Both the position numbers and the translations under genes were made by a program. 64,000 nt of DNA from Sebaldella sp. S0638 (GTDB taxonomy: Bacteria; Fusobacteriota; Fusobacteriia; Fusobacteriales; Leptotrichiaceae), in NCBI RefSeq assembly GCF_024158605.1, contig NZ_JAMZGM010000005.1, positions 1 through 64,000 on the forward strand. Direction: 5' to 3'. Position 1 is the stretch's first letter, and the number at the start of each line of letters is the position of its first letter. The notes under the pieces were generated by a model that worked only from the letters and a program-made list of their open reading frames with translations, searched no databases and was not told the origin of the DNA. Of this stretch, positions 39,077 to 49,387 are shown piece by piece.

Positions 39077-39308
39077 GCTATTCCTCCTTAAATTTCTATA
39101 TGTCTATTGTAATACTTATTTTTTGGAAAGTAAAGTGTAAATTTTTTTGTGTAAATTATATAAAATTCTTTATAAAATGGAAAAATATAAAAAAAAACTT
39201 TGAAATCATAAAGAAATGTAGTAATATAAGGGAGAGTGAATAGATTTTTGTAAGTACATTTATGGGGTTATATTGGCAGCAGATTATTCTGATTTTAAGG
39301 AGGTTAGA

Positions 39309-41273
39309 ATGAAATTAGCAGGAATACTGTTATTGATGATCTTTGCCACAGTAGTATCTATGGCACAGGAAAGTGTAAGAAAACAGGATGATTTTTATGA
39401 TGCCGTAAACGTAAAATGGCTGGAAGAAACTAAGATACCAAAAGGTTATTCTTCATGGAATAATTTTAATATTCTGGACAAAAAAGTTTCAGACGACCTG
39501 AGGGGAATCGTAGAGGAAAATGTCAAAAAAAGAAATACGTTAAAGAACGGAACTAATGAACAAAAACTGGCAGATTTTTATACAAGTGTACTTGATTATG
39601 AAAACAGGGATAAAGAAGGGGTAAAACCTGTAAAGTATCTGCTGGATGAAGTAAATAAACTATCAGACAAAAAGGATATTGCTCCTTTGGCAGCTTATTT
39701 ATTTAATCAGAACATGGAGGTATTTCTTTCTGTTTATATAGGGCCGGATTATAAAGACAGCAGTATAAATATATTATATTTAGATTCTGCCGGTCTGGGA
39801 ATGATGGACAGAGATTATTATCTGGAGAAATCAGGTAAGGATCTCGAGATACAAAAAGCATATAAATTATTTTTGAAAAAAATGTTTATGTTAAGCGGAT
39901 ATGGTGAAGATGACTCTGTTAAAAAAGCTGAAAATGTTTTTAACTTTGAATCAAAGCTTGCATTTTCTATGCTGAAAAGAGAAGAGACGAGAAATCCGGA
40001 TAAAATATATAATCCATACACTATAGCCAAACTGGAAAAAGAATTTCCAGACTTTAACTGGAAGGCTTATCTGGGAAATACACAGTTATTGAAGGCTGAT
40101 AAGATAGTAATTACAGAGCCGGCATATCTGAAAGCATTAAATAAAGCATTTAGGGATGAGGATATAAAAGTAGTAAAAGAGTATATGGAATCTGTTATTT
40201 TACGCGAAAATTCTTCTTTATTATCAAGAGAATTCGAAAATACAGCTTTTGAATATTCTAAGGTATTTTCAGGAATAGATGAGATGCTTCCTGATGATGA
40301 AAGGGCATTTGACCTTTTGAATGAATCATTAGGTGAACTTTTGGGCAGTATTTATGTAAAGGAATATTTTTCCGAAGACGCAAAGAATGATGTATCATCT
40401 ATGATAAAAGAGATTATAACTGTGTATGAAGGCAGAATAAAAAATCTTTCATGGATGTCTGATACAAGTAAGAAACAAGCTGTGAAAAAACTGGAGACAA
40501 TGACAATAAAAGTAGGATATCCAGATAAGTGGGAAGACTATTCAAGTATTCAGATCAAAAATTATAAAAGCGGAGGCTCATTATATTCCAATGTAAAAAG
40601 TATAGGGGATTTTGAAAGAATAAAAGCCCTGAAAGATTTGAATCAAAAAGTGGATAAAAGCAGATGGGGTATGACACCTCAGACTATAAACGCTTATTAT
40701 AATCCTACAGCTAACGAAATAGTATTTCCAGCAGCGATATTACAGGCTCCGTTTTATGACTATAATGCTTCAAAAGCTAAGAATTACGGAGGAATCGGGG
40801 CGGTAATAGGTCATGAAATTACACATGCATTTGATGATGAAGGATCTAAGTTTGATGAAGCAGGTAATCTAAAGGACTGGTGGACACCGGAAGACAGAAA
40901 AAATTACGAAAAGAGGACAGAGGCTCTTGCAAAGCAATATTCCAGATATAAAGTAGGAGACGGGAAGATAAACGGGAAACTTACTTTAGGAGAAAATATT
41001 GCTGATCTTGGCGGAGTTTCAGTAGCACTGGAGATAGTAAAAACTGAAAATCCCGATAATCTGGGAGAATTTTTTGAAGCATATGCTGTTATATGGAGAA
41101 ATCTCGTAACCAAAGAGAGAGAAAGCTATCTGATAAAAATAGACCCTCATTCTCCGGGCAAATACAGAGTAAATGGAATTCTTACCAATATTGATGACTT
41201 TTATAATGTGTATAACATAAAAAGCAGTGATGAGATGTACACAAGACCAAATGACAGAATAAAAATATGGTAA
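39309..41273 (+). CDS. M13-family zinc metallopeptidase (PepO/neprilysin type)
   Basis: 654 residues from ATG 39309 (AAGGAGG site). A signal peptide (MKLAGILLLMIFATVVSMA) makes it periplasmic or surface. It starts with the family's 'QDDFYDAVNVKWLEETKIP' pattern. The catalytic zinc site is 'GAVIGHEITHAFDDEG' (His502, Glu503, His506), with the third ligand in 'LGENIADLGGV' and the substrate-binding 'NAYYNPTANEIVFPAAIL' before it. The C-terminus ends in the typical 'RPNDRIKIW'. It should cleave small peptides in the envelope. Full length for the family. Confidence 0.95.
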   Translation: MKLAGILLLMIFATVVSMAQESVRKQDDFYDAVNVKWLEETKIPKGYSSWNNFNILDKKVSDDLRGIVEENVKKRNTLKNGTNEQKLADFYTSVLDYENRDKEGVKPVKYLLDEVNKLSDKKDIAPLAAYLFNQNMEVFLSVYIGPDYKDSSINILYLDSAGLGMMDRDYYLEKSGKDLEIQKAYKLFLKKMFMLSGYGEDDSVKKAENVFNFESKLAFSMLKREETRNPDKIYNPYTIAKLEKEFPDFNWKAYLGNTQLLKADKIVITEPAYLKALNKAFRDEDIKVVKEYMESVILRENSSLLSREFENTAFEYSKVFSGIDEMLPDDERAFDLLNESLGELLGSIYVKEYFSEDAKNDVSSMIKEIITVYEGRIKNLSWMSDTSKKQAVKKLETMTIKVGYPDKWEDYSSIQIKNYKSGGSLYSNVKSIGDFERIKALKDLNQKVDKSRWGMTPQTINAYYNPTANEIVFPAAILQAPFYDYNASKAKNYGGIGAVIGHEITHAFDDEGSKFDEAGNLKDWWTPEDRKNYEKRTEALAKQYSRYKVGDGKINGKLTLGENIADLGGVSVALEIVKTENPDNLGEFFEAYAVIWRNLVTKERESYLIKIDPHSPGKYRVNGILTNIDDFYNVYNIKSSDEMYTRPNDRIKIW

Positions 41274-41286
41274 AAAATATATAATA

Positions 41287-41325
41287 AAAGAGAGAAAATA
41301 CTTGGTTAGGAGTATTTTCTCTTTG
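41287..41325 (+). terminator. Intrinsic terminator of the M13 peptidase gene
   Basis: AAAGAGAGAAAATACT/AGTATTTTCTCTTT, 14-bp stem, 8-base loop. Confidence 0.85.
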
Positions 41326-41388
41326 TTTACTTAATTATAAAATAAAGTTTTAAGACAAAAAGGCTGATTTTTGGTGTTGCCATTTGTT

Positions 41389-41592
41389 TCACTTTTTAAA
41401 AAATCTTACCAGAAATACAGTGTATAGAATGAAAAATAAGATAATTATGAACAATATAATACTTTTGAAAAATTCACCGGCAAAAGTACCTATAATAATT
41501 CCCAAAAGAAGAAAAACGGTTTTTATCAGTCCGTAATCAACAATTGTAAATTTTTTGGCTTTCTCCAAGAAAGTTTTAAACAAATATGTCAC
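41389..41592 (-). CDS. Small membrane protein
   Basis: 67 residues with two membrane spans ('LIKTVFLLLGIIIGTFAGEFF' and 'SIILFIIILFFILYTVFLV') after an amphipathic start. It resembles short conserved proteins often named 'permease of phosphate ABC transporter', which is a label without experimental basis. GAGGTG before the ATG. It lies 70 bases downstream of the Hsp20-like gene on the same strand. Confidence 0.5.
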   Translation of the reverse strand: MTYLFKTFLEKAKKFTIVDYGLIKTVFLLLGIIIGTFAGEFFKSIILFIIILFFILYTVFLVRFFKK

Positions 41593-41661
41593 CTCGCTTC
41601 CAGTCTAAAAAGGGAAAATTATAATTCTATAATGTTTTGTCATATACCGTAAATTCCCGTA

Positions 41662-42042
41662 TTAATCATAAAAACAAAAAGACTTCGGAATAGTAAGTGT
41701 AAATATTCCATTAAAAAGCTTGGTTTTTATGTTATTAATATCAGAATTTTCAGGAATTGTCATAGTTTTTTCATAAGATTTCAGATATTTTTCATAGATT
41801 TCATTATTATTATCGGAATCAGTTTCGCAATGATCTCCGCAGTTTATAATCAGCTTTTCATTTTCTACCTTAACAGAAAAATTTTCTATATCTGTTTCTG
41901 ATGTAATAACTTTGATGTAATGGTTACTAACATCCTCAGAAGTAACAACAGAAGGAACAGAATATTTCAGATTAAAGAAATCAGCTTTTTTATATATTTT
42001 CTCAAAAAAAATCGAGTTATCGACTATATTTTTTTTATTCAT
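41662..42042 (-). CDS. Hsp20/alpha-crystallin-type small heat-shock protein
   Basis: 126 residues from ATG 42042 (GAGGTG site); GTG 42051 overlaps that site. The alpha-crystallin domain is visible from about residue 45: 'FSVKVENEKLIINCGDH', then after a loop 'YEKTMTIPENSDINNIKTKLFNGIFTLTIPK', which is the ACD pattern ending in the G.L.I.P strand. An ATP-independent holdase for unfolded proteins in the cytosol. The N-terminus is short and unlike other Hsp20 proteins. Confidence 0.7.
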   Translation of the reverse strand: MNKKNIVDNSIFFEKIYKKADFFNLKYSVPSVVTSEDVSNHYIKVITSETDIENFSVKVENEKLIINCGDHCETDSDNNNEIYEKYLKSYEKTMTIPENSDINNIKTKLFNGIFTLTIPKSFCFYD

Positions 42043-42344
42043 AATTATCACCTCTTGAATTTATTATATCCGGATACTGTAAATGCAGATAAAAGTATGA
42101 AAGTGCAGACTAAATCAAATTCTTTTTTGTAATTTCACGTAATTATAGCCTTGTATTCTTAAGTTAACCTTAGATTTACCATTACATTGTATTTGGAATT
42201 TTTTTAAACAGTGAAAAGGTGTATGGATGCTATGAAAAAAAATACAGGTTTGTGTATTTTAATATTATCATACAGAGAGATTATAAAAATATCGGAAATA
42301 TGATAATATATAACAAGAAAATAAAAATGGAGGAGTGTGGAGAA
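42043..42344. other. Spacer between the Hsp20 and acyltransferase genes
   Basis: Divergent, A/T-rich, non-coding. Frames that extend the acyltransferase upstream to 42219 have no ribosome site. Nothing else was recognised. Confidence 0.35.
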
Positions 42345-43283
42345 ATGAATATAGATATTCTTAGAATAATAGCCCTGCTGGATATAATTCTTATACATAC
42401 GCTGAAATCTCAGAATAACTTTGATATTTTGAATTTTATGTTTACTTTTGTATCCATAGGAATAAATCTTTTTATAATGATAAGCGGATATCTGCTTCTG
42501 GATAAAGAGGAAAATCCTTTGATTTTTTATAAAAAGAGATTTTTTTCCATAATTCCCCTTTATATTATCTGGAGTATTGTCTATATTATTTATTATAAAG
42601 AAAATCCTTTGTATATAATATCAGGTTACAGATACGCAGCAGGACATCTGTGGTATATTCCCATGATTACAGGACTTTATATTATTACGCCGTGGCTCAG
42701 AAAAGTGTTGAAATACTGCGGGAAAGAAACAGGGATTGTGGTATTAATGTGGTTTATTGTGAATATTCTGAATCCTGCGCTTATATTTTTCAAGCTTCCT
42801 TTTTTGAATCTTTCGGCATTTCCTATAACAGGTTTTTTGGGATATTATATTTTAGGGTACTATATAAAAAAGTATAAAGATAAAATACATATAAATTATT
42901 ATAGAATTATTTATATTTTAGGTTTTATCTTTACATTTGCAATATCATGGTATTTTATGAAAATAGTGGGTAAAAAAAATGTGTTTTTTTATGATAAAAA
43001 TTCTATAAGTGTATTTTTTATGAGTATTGGTTTTTTCATAATTATGATAAAAGCAGACTTGGGATATATAAAAGGAAAAGCAGCGGCGGCAGTTAAGTTT
43101 TTATCAGTACATTCATATTTTGTATATCTTGCGCATCTTTTATTTTATGAAATCGGTATGTATATTACAAAGAATTTTTATATGGTAACTTTATTTTGTA
43201 TAAGTGCAAGCTATTTTACCGCATACATATATTCAAAAGCTGAAAAAATATTAAAAAAAATCCTTTGGCAGCAAAAGGATTAA
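42345..43283 (+). CDS. Acyltransferase-3 family membrane protein
   Basis: 312 residues from ATG 42345 with a strong GGAGGAGTGTGGAG site. It starts 'NIDILRIIALLDIILIHTLKSQ', the family signature in which the conserved His is the likely catalytic residue. 'GINLFIMISGYLLLDKEENP' and 'GHLWYIPMITGLYIITPWLRK' follow, with about nine membrane spans. Such proteins O-acetylate surface polysaccharides or peptidoglycan components. The substrate is unknown and no polysaccharide genes are nearby. Confidence 0.88.
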   Translation: MNIDILRIIALLDIILIHTLKSQNNFDILNFMFTFVSIGINLFIMISGYLLLDKEENPLIFYKKRFFSIIPLYIIWSIVYIIYYKENPLYIISGYRYAAGHLWYIPMITGLYIITPWLRKVLKYCGKETGIVVLMWFIVNILNPALIFFKLPFLNLSAFPITGFLGYYILGYYIKKYKDKIHINYYRIIYILGFIFTFAISWYFMKIVGKKNVFFYDKNSISVFFMSIGFFIIMIKADLGYIKGKAAAAVKFLSVHSYFVYLAHLLFYEIGMYITKNFYMVTLFCISASYFTAYIYSKAEKILKKILWQQKD

Positions 43284-43368
43284 ATTAATTATTAAAAAAT
43301 AAAAAGTGTAAAAAAAATACTCAGTATAGTATAATATAAAAATAAAATACATTTATAAGGAGGCATAT

Positions 43369-44199
43369 ATGAAAAAGTTAGTTATATTATTTGCAGTTAT
43401 GTCGGTACTTGCATATTCTGATACTTATAAAAAAGAAAATAAAACTATAAGAAACAGCGCCGGTTCGGTAAAAATAGACGGTAAAACATATGATTCAGTG
43501 GCTCAGGACAGAAGGGTAAGATTCGTAATACTGCATTATACCGCAGTGGATAAAGATCAGTCAATAAATATACTTACAAAACAGCAGGTTAGTTCTCATT
43601 ATCTGGTAACAGATGATCCGTCGGAACCGGTTTATAACTTAGTGAGCGAAGATAACCGTTCATGGCATGCAGGTGACAGCAGCTGGGGAAGACTCAGCAA
43701 TCTGAATGACAGTTCTGTGGGAATAGAAATAGTAAATATGGGCTATACAGCTGTTAACGGAGAGATGTCATTTTATCCGTTTACAGATGATCAGATAAAA
43801 AAGGTTGCTGTTCTGCTGAAAGACATAATAGCCAGATATAATCTGGAGCCTACGAGTATTCTTGGCCATTCTGACATAGCACCTCAGAGAAAACAAGATC
43901 CGGGTCCTTTATTTCCATGGGAAGAATTATATAAGGATTATCAGATAGGAATGTGGTATGATGAGGAGACTAAAAACAGCTTTATGACTTTTTATACTAC
44001 AGCGGTTACGCCTTTGGAAGTGCAGAACCAGCTTGAAAAATTCGGATATAAAGTAAACAAGACAGGGCAGTATGATAAACAGACAACTAATGTAATAAGA
44101 GCTTTTCAGTTCCATTTCAGACCTGCAAAATATGACGGAGTAATGGACAGCGAGACTTATGCTATACTGCTTGCGCTAAATCTGAAATATAAAAAATAA
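43369..44199 (+). CDS. N-acetylmuramoyl-L-alanine amidase (AmiD-like)
   Basis: 276 residues. A signal peptide (KKLVILFAVMSVLAYS) is followed by an Amidase_2 domain: zinc ligands in 'VRFVILHYTA', 'NRSWHAGDSSWG', and 'SILGHSDIAPQRKQDPGPLFPW'. A C-terminal peptidoglycan-binding domain (about 205-276) has 'VQNQLEKFGYKVNKTGQYDKQTTNVIRAFQFHFRP'. It cleaves the bond between muramic acid and the stem peptide in the periplasm. The start has an AAGGAGGC site. Monocistronic with its own terminator. Confidence 0.93.
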   Translation: MKKLVILFAVMSVLAYSDTYKKENKTIRNSAGSVKIDGKTYDSVAQDRRVRFVILHYTAVDKDQSINILTKQQVSSHYLVTDDPSEPVYNLVSEDNRSWHAGDSSWGRLSNLNDSSVGIEIVNMGYTAVNGEMSFYPFTDDQIKKVAVLLKDIIARYNLEPTSILGHSDIAPQRKQDPGPLFPWEELYKDYQIGMWYDEETKNSFMTFYTTAVTPLEVQNQLEKFGYKVNKTGQYDKQTTNVIRAFQFHFRPAKYDGVMDSETYAILLALNLKYKK

Positions 44200-44205
44200 C
44201 ATATA

Positions 44206-44234
44206 AAAATACTGTTCAAAAGGGCGGTATTTTT
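44206..44234 (+). terminator. Intrinsic terminator of the amidase gene
   Basis: AAAATAC/GTATTTTT stem around GTTC..GGGC, T-rich tail. Confidence 0.6.
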
Positions 44235-44433
44235 CTTTTGGAGAAATTTTTTTCGAGTATTGCAACACAAATATAAAACAAAAACTTATTTTTTTAAAAA
44301 AATTGTGATATAATATTCTGTACGAAAATTAACGGAATATAAAACAAAAGGATAAAGGTTCCTTTTCTCGCTTATTTTTTTACGATCATGAGAGAGATGA
44401 TTTTATATATTCAAAAAGGCAGAAAGGAAAAAA

Positions 44434-46248
44434 ATGAAAAAGATAAAAAATATAGCAATTATAGCACACGTAGACCATGGTAAAACAACACTGGTAGATG
44501 CGCTGCTTAAGCAATCCGGGACTTTTTCCGCACATGAAAAAGTAGAGGAAAGAATAATGGACAGCAACGATCTCGAAAGAGAAAGAGGAATTACAATATT
44601 TTCTAAAAATGCTTCGTTAAATTACGAAGGGTACAAAATAAATGTGATAGATACTCCGGGACACGCGGATTTCGGCGGAGAAGTTCAGAGAATACTAAAA
44701 ATGGTGGATTCGGTTCTTTTATTAGTAGACGCTTTTGAAGGAGTAATGCCGCAGACAAAGTATGTTTTGAAGCAGGCATTGGAACACGGGCTTTGTCCTA
44801 TAGTTGTCATTAATAAAATAGACAGACCTAATTCTACACCTGATCAGGTAGTAGATATGGTATTTGATCTGTTTGTGGATCTGGGAGCGAATGAAAAGCA
44901 GCTTGATTTTCCGATAATTTATGCTTCAGCTAAAAACGGGTTCGCAAAGAAGGAACTGGAAGATGAAAGCAAGGATATGAAACCTCTTTTTGACACTATT
45001 CTTGAACATGTAAGCGATCCTGACGGGGATGAGAATGAGCCTCTTCAGATGCTGGTAACAAATATAGAATATGATGAATATCTGGGGAAACTGGGGACAG
45101 GAAGAATATATAACGGATCTTTGAATAAAAATCAGGAAGTAACACTGATAAAAAGAGACGGGGAACAGATTAATTATAAAGTAACAAGAATTTTTGGATA
45201 CGTAGGACTGAAAAAAACAGAGATGGAAACAGCTGTATGTGGGGATATTATCACAATAGCTGGTCTTGATAAAATAGATATAGGTGAAACAGTAGCCGAG
45301 AGAGAGAATCCTAAAGCCCTTCCGGTAATAGATATAGATGAACCGACACTGGCTATGACATTTTCGGTAAATAATTCTCCTTTTGCAGGAAAAGACGGAA
45401 AATATGTCACTTCGAGAAACCTTGTAGAAAGACTGGAAAAGGAACTTCAGCATAATGTAAGTATGAGAGTGGAGCCTACTGACTCGCCTGATTCTTACAT
45501 AGTAAAAGGAAGAGGAGAACTTCAGCTTTCTATTCTTTTGGAAAATATGAGAAGAGAAGGATATGAAGTTCAGGTATCTAAGCCGGAAGTAATAATGAGA
45601 ACAGTAAACGGCGTAAAGGAAGAGCCTATCGAACTGGCAATAATAGATGTAGCAGATGAATTCGTAGGTGTAGTAATAGAGAAAATAGGTGTAAGAAAAG
45701 GTGAAATGATAAATATGATTCAGGGAACTGACGGATACACAAGGCTTGAATTTAAAGTTCCTGCCAGAGGTCTGATTGGTTTTAGAAATGAATTTCTTAC
45801 TGAAACAAGAGGAACAGGTATTTTGAATCATTCATTTTATGACTATGGAGAATATAAAGGAGAGCTCGTAACAAGAAGAAGAGGGGTTCTTATTTCAATG
45901 GATGCAGGAACAAGCGTGGGTTATTCACTAAATAATCTTCAGCCGAGAGGAATTCTGTTTATAGCTCCGGGAGTGGATGTTTATGAAGGAATGATCGTAG
46001 GAGAACATTCGAGAGAAAACGATCTTGTAGTTAATGTATGCAAAGGTAAAAAACTGACAAATACAAGAGCAGCTGGAAGTGATGATGCATTAAAGCTGGC
46101 GCCGCCGAAAGAGTTTACACTTGAGCTTGCTTTGGAATATATCGAGGATGATGAATTAGTAGAGATAACTCCAAATTATATAAGGCTCAGAAAAAAATAC
46201 CTTACTGAAAATGAAAGAAAAAAAGCTTCAAAAAATAGAGAGCAATAA
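44434..46248 (+). CDS. typA: Ribosome-associated GTPase TypA/BipA
   Basis: 604 residues, full length. The G-domain motifs are '[16 protein letters not shown]' (G1), 'ERERGITI' (G2), '[12 protein letters not shown]' (G3), 'NKIDRPNS' (G4) and 'SAKNG' (G5). The rest follows EF-G-like domains and the TypA-specific C-terminus ('[27 protein letters not shown]'). Binds ribosomes and helps 50S assembly and stress adaptation. Its leader (about 44340-44433) contains an AAAAGGA/TCCTTTT hairpin of unknown use. Confidence 0.98.
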   Translation: MKKIKNIAIIAHVDHGKTTLVDALLKQSGTFSAHEKVEERIMDSNDLERERGITIFSKNASLNYEGYKINVIDTPGHADFGGEVQRILKMVDSVLLLVDAFEGVMPQTKYVLKQALEHGLCPIVVINKIDRPNSTPDQVVDMVFDLFVDLGANEKQLDFPIIYASAKNGFAKKELEDESKDMKPLFDTILEHVSDPDGDENEPLQMLVTNIEYDEYLGKLGTGRIYNGSLNKNQEVTLIKRDGEQINYKVTRIFGYVGLKKTEMETAVCGDIITIAGLDKIDIGETVAERENPKALPVIDIDEPTLAMTFSVNNSPFAGKDGKYVTSRNLVERLEKELQHNVSMRVEPTDSPDSYIVKGRGELQLSILLENMRREGYEVQVSKPEVIMRTVNGVKEEPIELAIIDVADEFVGVVIEKIGVRKGEMINMIQGTDGYTRLEFKVPARGLIGFRNEFLTETRGTGILNHSFYDYGEYKGELVTRRRGVLISMDAGTSVGYSLNNLQPRGILFIAPGVDVYEGMIVGEHSRENDLVVNVCKGKKLTNTRAAGSDDALKLAPPKEFTLELALEYIEDDELVEITPNYIRLRKKYLTENERKKASKNREQ

Positions 46249-46251
46249 AAA

Positions 46252-46295
46252 AGAAACCGGTTATGCTGAGAAAAACAGCTGTGCCGGTTTTTTTA
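46252..46295 (+). terminator. Intrinsic terminator of typA
   Basis: AAACCGG/CCGGTTT stem enclosing a second CTGAG...CAGCTG hairpin, then T7. Confidence 0.85.
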
Positions 46296-46307
46296 TTATT
46301 AGTTTTT

Positions 46308-46898
46308 TTATTTCTTTTTGAAAAATCCTCCGATGAGATCCATTGCGTCATCCATTATGCTTCCGTCTTTGTCTGCATCAAGAAAGTTCGTAAGCATACC
46401 CATAAGGTCGCCGTTCGAACCGCCGCCAAGAAGATTAGAAGCCATGGAAGTCAGATTAGAAATTCCATCTGCATCAAGATTCTGTTCTTTTTTTGTTTTT
46501 CCAAGGAATTCCAAAACAAGCGGAGCGAGCATAGCCATAAGATTAGTAGATGATCCTAGATCAAGTCCGCTGCTTTTACTGACAGAATTCAGTACATTTT
46601 CTTTGTTGTCCCCAAACATATGATTAAGTATTGCAGCGCCGTTTTCTCCTTTGTAATTGGCAATCATGGAAGTAACATCATTAAGTTTAGAACCGTCGTG
46701 ATCTCTATCCAATGCACCTGCCAGAGACTGAGCACCTTCTTTTGTATTCGTATTTTTATTTAATGCTTCCAGCATAGCAGGTAAAGCTACAGATACTGCT
46801 GACAGAATTCCTTTTTTATCATTGTTTCCCAGAGAATCCTGGATTTGATCCATATTAGATCCTAAAAGCCCTGAAAACATGCTAAGTATGTCACTCAT
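46308..46898 (-). CDS. DUF937 protein
   Basis: 196 residues, Gly/Asn/Asp-rich. It matches the DUF937 pattern: 'DILSMFSGLLGSNMDQIQDSLG' at the start, 'ALPAMLEALNKNTNTKEGAQSLAGALDRDHDGS', 'GAAILNHMFGDNKENVLNSVSKSSGLD' and a C-terminal 'FLDADKDGSIMDDAMDLIGGFFKK'. Two D.D.DG.. segments resemble EF-hand-like calcium loops. The family is cytosolic with unknown function (YidB-like members). ATG 46898 behind GGAGGT. Alone on the minus strand. Confidence 0.85.
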   Translation of the reverse strand: MSDILSMFSGLLGSNMDQIQDSLGNNDKKGILSAVSVALPAMLEALNKNTNTKEGAQSLAGALDRDHDGSKLNDVTSMIANYKGENGAAILNHMFGDNKENVLNSVSKSSGLDLGSSTNLMAMLAPLVLEFLGKTKKEQNLDADGISNLTSMASNLLGGGSNGDLMGMLTNFLDADKDGSIMDDAMDLIGGFFKKK

Positions 46899-47062
46899 TT
46901 TTGTACCTCCGATATTTTAATTTGTATATCTAAAGACATATTACTATATATTTTATTATTTTTCAATAAAAATAAAATATTTTAGAGAAAAGAATTGAAA
47001 AAAAGTAATATATGAAGTATTATTTTAAGTGGAAGTAAAAGATAAAGGGAGAGTGTATATGT

Positions 47063-47701
47063 ATGGATATAGTAAAAAAGTGGCATGCTTTGACTATGGC
47101 AGAAAAATTGAAAAAAAATCTGAAAAAAAGAAATATTGAAATGTTTTATCTGGAAAAAAAGGAAGAACTTACAGACTTGATAAAAACTTTTGTAAAAGAA
47201 AATGAAACTGTATCTTACGGAGGTTCTGTCACACTGAAAGAAACAGGGGTTCTGGATTTTTTCAGAAGGGGTAATTATGAATTTTTAGACAGGGATGCTT
47301 ATGAAACAAGAGAAGAAAAAGATGAAATTTACAGAAAGACTTTTAATGCGGATCATTATTTTTTGAGTGCCAGTGCAGTGACTATGGACGGCGAAATAGT
47401 GAATGTAGACGGAAATGGAAATAGAATAGCGGCAATGATTTTCGGCCCTAAAAAAGTTTTTGTGATAATAGGGATGAATAAAATAACTGCTGATATAAAA
47501 GAAGCCGAGGAAAGAATAAAACTTTATGCAGGGCCTATGGATGCAAAGGTTCTTTCCAAGCAGACACCGTGTACAATTACCGGAGAATGTGCAGACTGCA
47601 ATTCACCAGACAGAATTTGTAATAAATATCTTGTTTACAGAAGAGAAATGAATCCTGACAGAATGAAGGTAATTCTTATAAATGATAATCTGGGATATTA
47701 A
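47063..47701 (+). CDS. LUD-domain protein (lactate-utilisation LutC-like)
   Basis: 212 residues. The LUD fold is visible in 'VKENETVSYGGSVTLKETGVLDFF', 'ADHYFLSASAVTMDGEIVNVDGNGNRIAAMIFGPKKVFVIIGMNKI' and 'AGPMDAKVLSKQTPC'. A Cys cluster near the end (CTITGECADCNSPDRICN) is typical of a subgroup thought to bind a metal or iron-sulphur centre. The lut operon partners (LutA, LutB) are absent here, so lactate oxidation is not implied. Start ATG 47063. Confidence 0.85.
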   Translation: MDIVKKWHALTMAEKLKKNLKKRNIEMFYLEKKEELTDLIKTFVKENETVSYGGSVTLKETGVLDFFRRGNYEFLDRDAYETREEKDEIYRKTFNADHYFLSASAVTMDGEIVNVDGNGNRIAAMIFGPKKVFVIIGMNKITADIKEAEERIKLYAGPMDAKVLSKQTPCTITGECADCNSPDRICNKYLVYRREMNPDRMKVILINDNLGY

Positions 47702-47722
47702 TAAAAATCAGATAAAATAAGA

Positions 47723-48625
47723 ATGAAGGGAACTATTTTTAAAGTGCAGAAAATAAAAGACAAAATATTAATGGGAAATATTTATGCTGTAATTACTTTA
47801 TTTGCATGGGATTTTACATATATAGTAGGGAAATTTTTGTTAGAAGAACTGGAACCTGTTCAGATTTTGCTTTTCAGGTTCGTTTTAGTGGTGGCTTTAA
47901 GTGCATTACTGAATATAAAAGAATATCATAAAAAAAGTTTTAGAGAGGAAAGTAAGTTTATAATAACGGGTTTTTTGATATTTTTATATTTTATCATGGA
48001 AAACAGCGGGCTAAAGCTTACTAATGCCTCGAATATAGGATTTATACTCGGGACTTTGCCGTTTTTTTCATCAATAACAGCACATTTCTTTACAAAAGAT
48101 GAAAAAATAGAAAAGTCATTGATTATAGGATTTTTAATTTCAATGTGCGGTGTAGCTGTGATCTCATTCTCAAACGGAATTTCCGTGAGAATAAAAGGTG
48201 ATCTGCTGATGCTTGCCGCTGTGATTGTATGGAGTTTTTATTCACTTGCACTGAAAAAATATAAATTTGGGTACTCTACATATTATGTAACTAAGAAAAC
48301 TTTCAGCTATGCTTCTGTTTTTCTGATTATTTACATTTTAGCCGCAGGAGAAAAATTTCCTGATCTTCATAGTATAACTCCAGGTTTATTCTGGGGGATT
48401 GCATATCTTGTAATAGTAGCTTCGTTTTTGGGATTTATATTCTGGGGCAAGGCAATAAAATATATAGGAATAGTGAAAACTTCAAATTATCTGTTTTTTT
48501 CACCTGTAAATGTAATGATATTCTCATATATTTTTCTCAGGGAAGAAATAGGAGTAAGAAAAATAATCGGTGGAAGTCTGATTTTATTGGGAAGCTTTAT
48601 ACTGAAATATAAAAAGAAAAAATAA
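47723..48625 (+). CDS. EamA/DMT-family membrane transporter
   Basis: 300 residues with ten membrane spans arranged as two EamA repeats ('AVITLFAWDFTYIVGKFLLEELEPVQILLFRF' and 'DLLMLAAVIVWSFYSLALKKYKF'). The family exports or imports small metabolites such as amino acids. The start is uncertain. ATG 47723 has only a weak site; GTG near 47741 or ATG 47771 (MGNIYAVI) are alternatives, and the first 16 residues are hydrophilic and not part of the family. Confidence 0.82.
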   Translation: MKGTIFKVQKIKDKILMGNIYAVITLFAWDFTYIVGKFLLEELEPVQILLFRFVLVVALSALLNIKEYHKKSFREESKFIITGFLIFLYFIMENSGLKLTNASNIGFILGTLPFFSSITAHFFTKDEKIEKSLIIGFLISMCGVAVISFSNGISVRIKGDLLMLAAVIVWSFYSLALKKYKFGYSTYYVTKKTFSYASVFLIIYILAAGEKFPDLHSITPGLFWGIAYLVIVASFLGFIFWGKAIKYIGIVKTSNYLFFSPVNVMIFSYIFLREEIGVRKIIGGSLILLGSFILKYKKKK

Positions 48626-48654
48626 ATATATTTATTTGAAAGAGGTGTTTTACA

Positions 48655-49065
48655 ATGGAAAAAATATGGGATTTGATAAAAAATACAGGAACCTGTGTTT
48701 TGGCAACGTCGCTTAATGATAAACCAAGAGCATCAATAATGGAACATACTGTAATAGATAATAAAATTGTTTTCAGTACAGTAAGCGGGAGCATTAAAGC
48801 GAAAAATCTGGAAAAAAATAATCAGGTAAGTATATCTGTAATGAAGAATTTTGAATATGTGACATTAGATGGTATTTTGGAAACTTCCACAGAAGAAGAG
48901 ACAGAAAAATATCTGAAAATTCTGAAAGAAAAACATCCGGAATTAATAGAGCTTGAAAAGAGCGGTAAACTGGGGAAATTTGTTTATTATACTCTAAAAA
49001 ATATTACAGCATATTATGGTGATATGTCAGGAGAATTCAAAGAACCCTTAATAGTAAAATTGTAG
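48655..49065 (+). CDS. Pyridoxamine 5'-phosphate oxidase-like flavin protein
   Basis: 136 residues of the split-barrel flavin-binding fold: 'IKNTGTCVLATSLNDKPRASIMEHTVIDNKIVFSTVSGSIKAKNLEKNNQVSISV' is the FMN-binding half. It is probably a small reductase or haem- or flavin-handling protein and not a true PdxH, which is longer. The ribosome site is AAGAGGTG. It follows the EamA gene by 30 bases, so they probably share a transcript, which ends at the terminator at 49107. Confidence 0.82.
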   Translation: MEKIWDLIKNTGTCVLATSLNDKPRASIMEHTVIDNKIVFSTVSGSIKAKNLEKNNQVSISVMKNFEYVTLDGILETSTEEETEKYLKILKEKHPELIELEKSGKLGKFVYYTLKNITAYYGDMSGEFKEPLIVKL

Positions 49066-49106
49066 AAATAAAAAAACAGAAATTTTGAAAATACAGAAAA
49101 GTTATG

Positions 49107-49153
49107 AGAACCTCGGTGAATTCAGCGTGCTGAATCGTTTCGAGGTTTTTTTT
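49107..49153 (+). terminator. Intrinsic terminator
   Basis: AACCTCG/CGAGGTT outer stem with ATTCAGC/GCTGAAT inner stem and T8; ends the LUD-EamA-PNPOx group. Confidence 0.92.
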
Positions 49154-49352
49154 GTACAGAAAATGAAGTATTTGAAAGAGTATTTATAAGAGGATAAATG
49201 AAAATGGATTCAAAAAGATTATAATTTATGAACTTAATAAGTTTACACGATTTCTGGATAAGGAAAATATATATGGAAACAAGAGTATATTTTCACATAA
49301 AATTATATTATAAAATAAGAAAAAAAATTTAAGCCTTATAGCAAAAGCAATG

Positions 49353-49387
49353 AATTCTGGGTTCCAACCAGAAATTTTTTTTATTTT
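49353..49387 (+). terminator. Intrinsic terminator
   Basis: TTCTGG/CCAGAA stem (49355-49360 with 49368-49373), GTTCCAA loop and T8. No gene is visible just upstream, so it may serve as a back-up to the terminator at 49107 or belong to a lost gene. Confidence 0.75.
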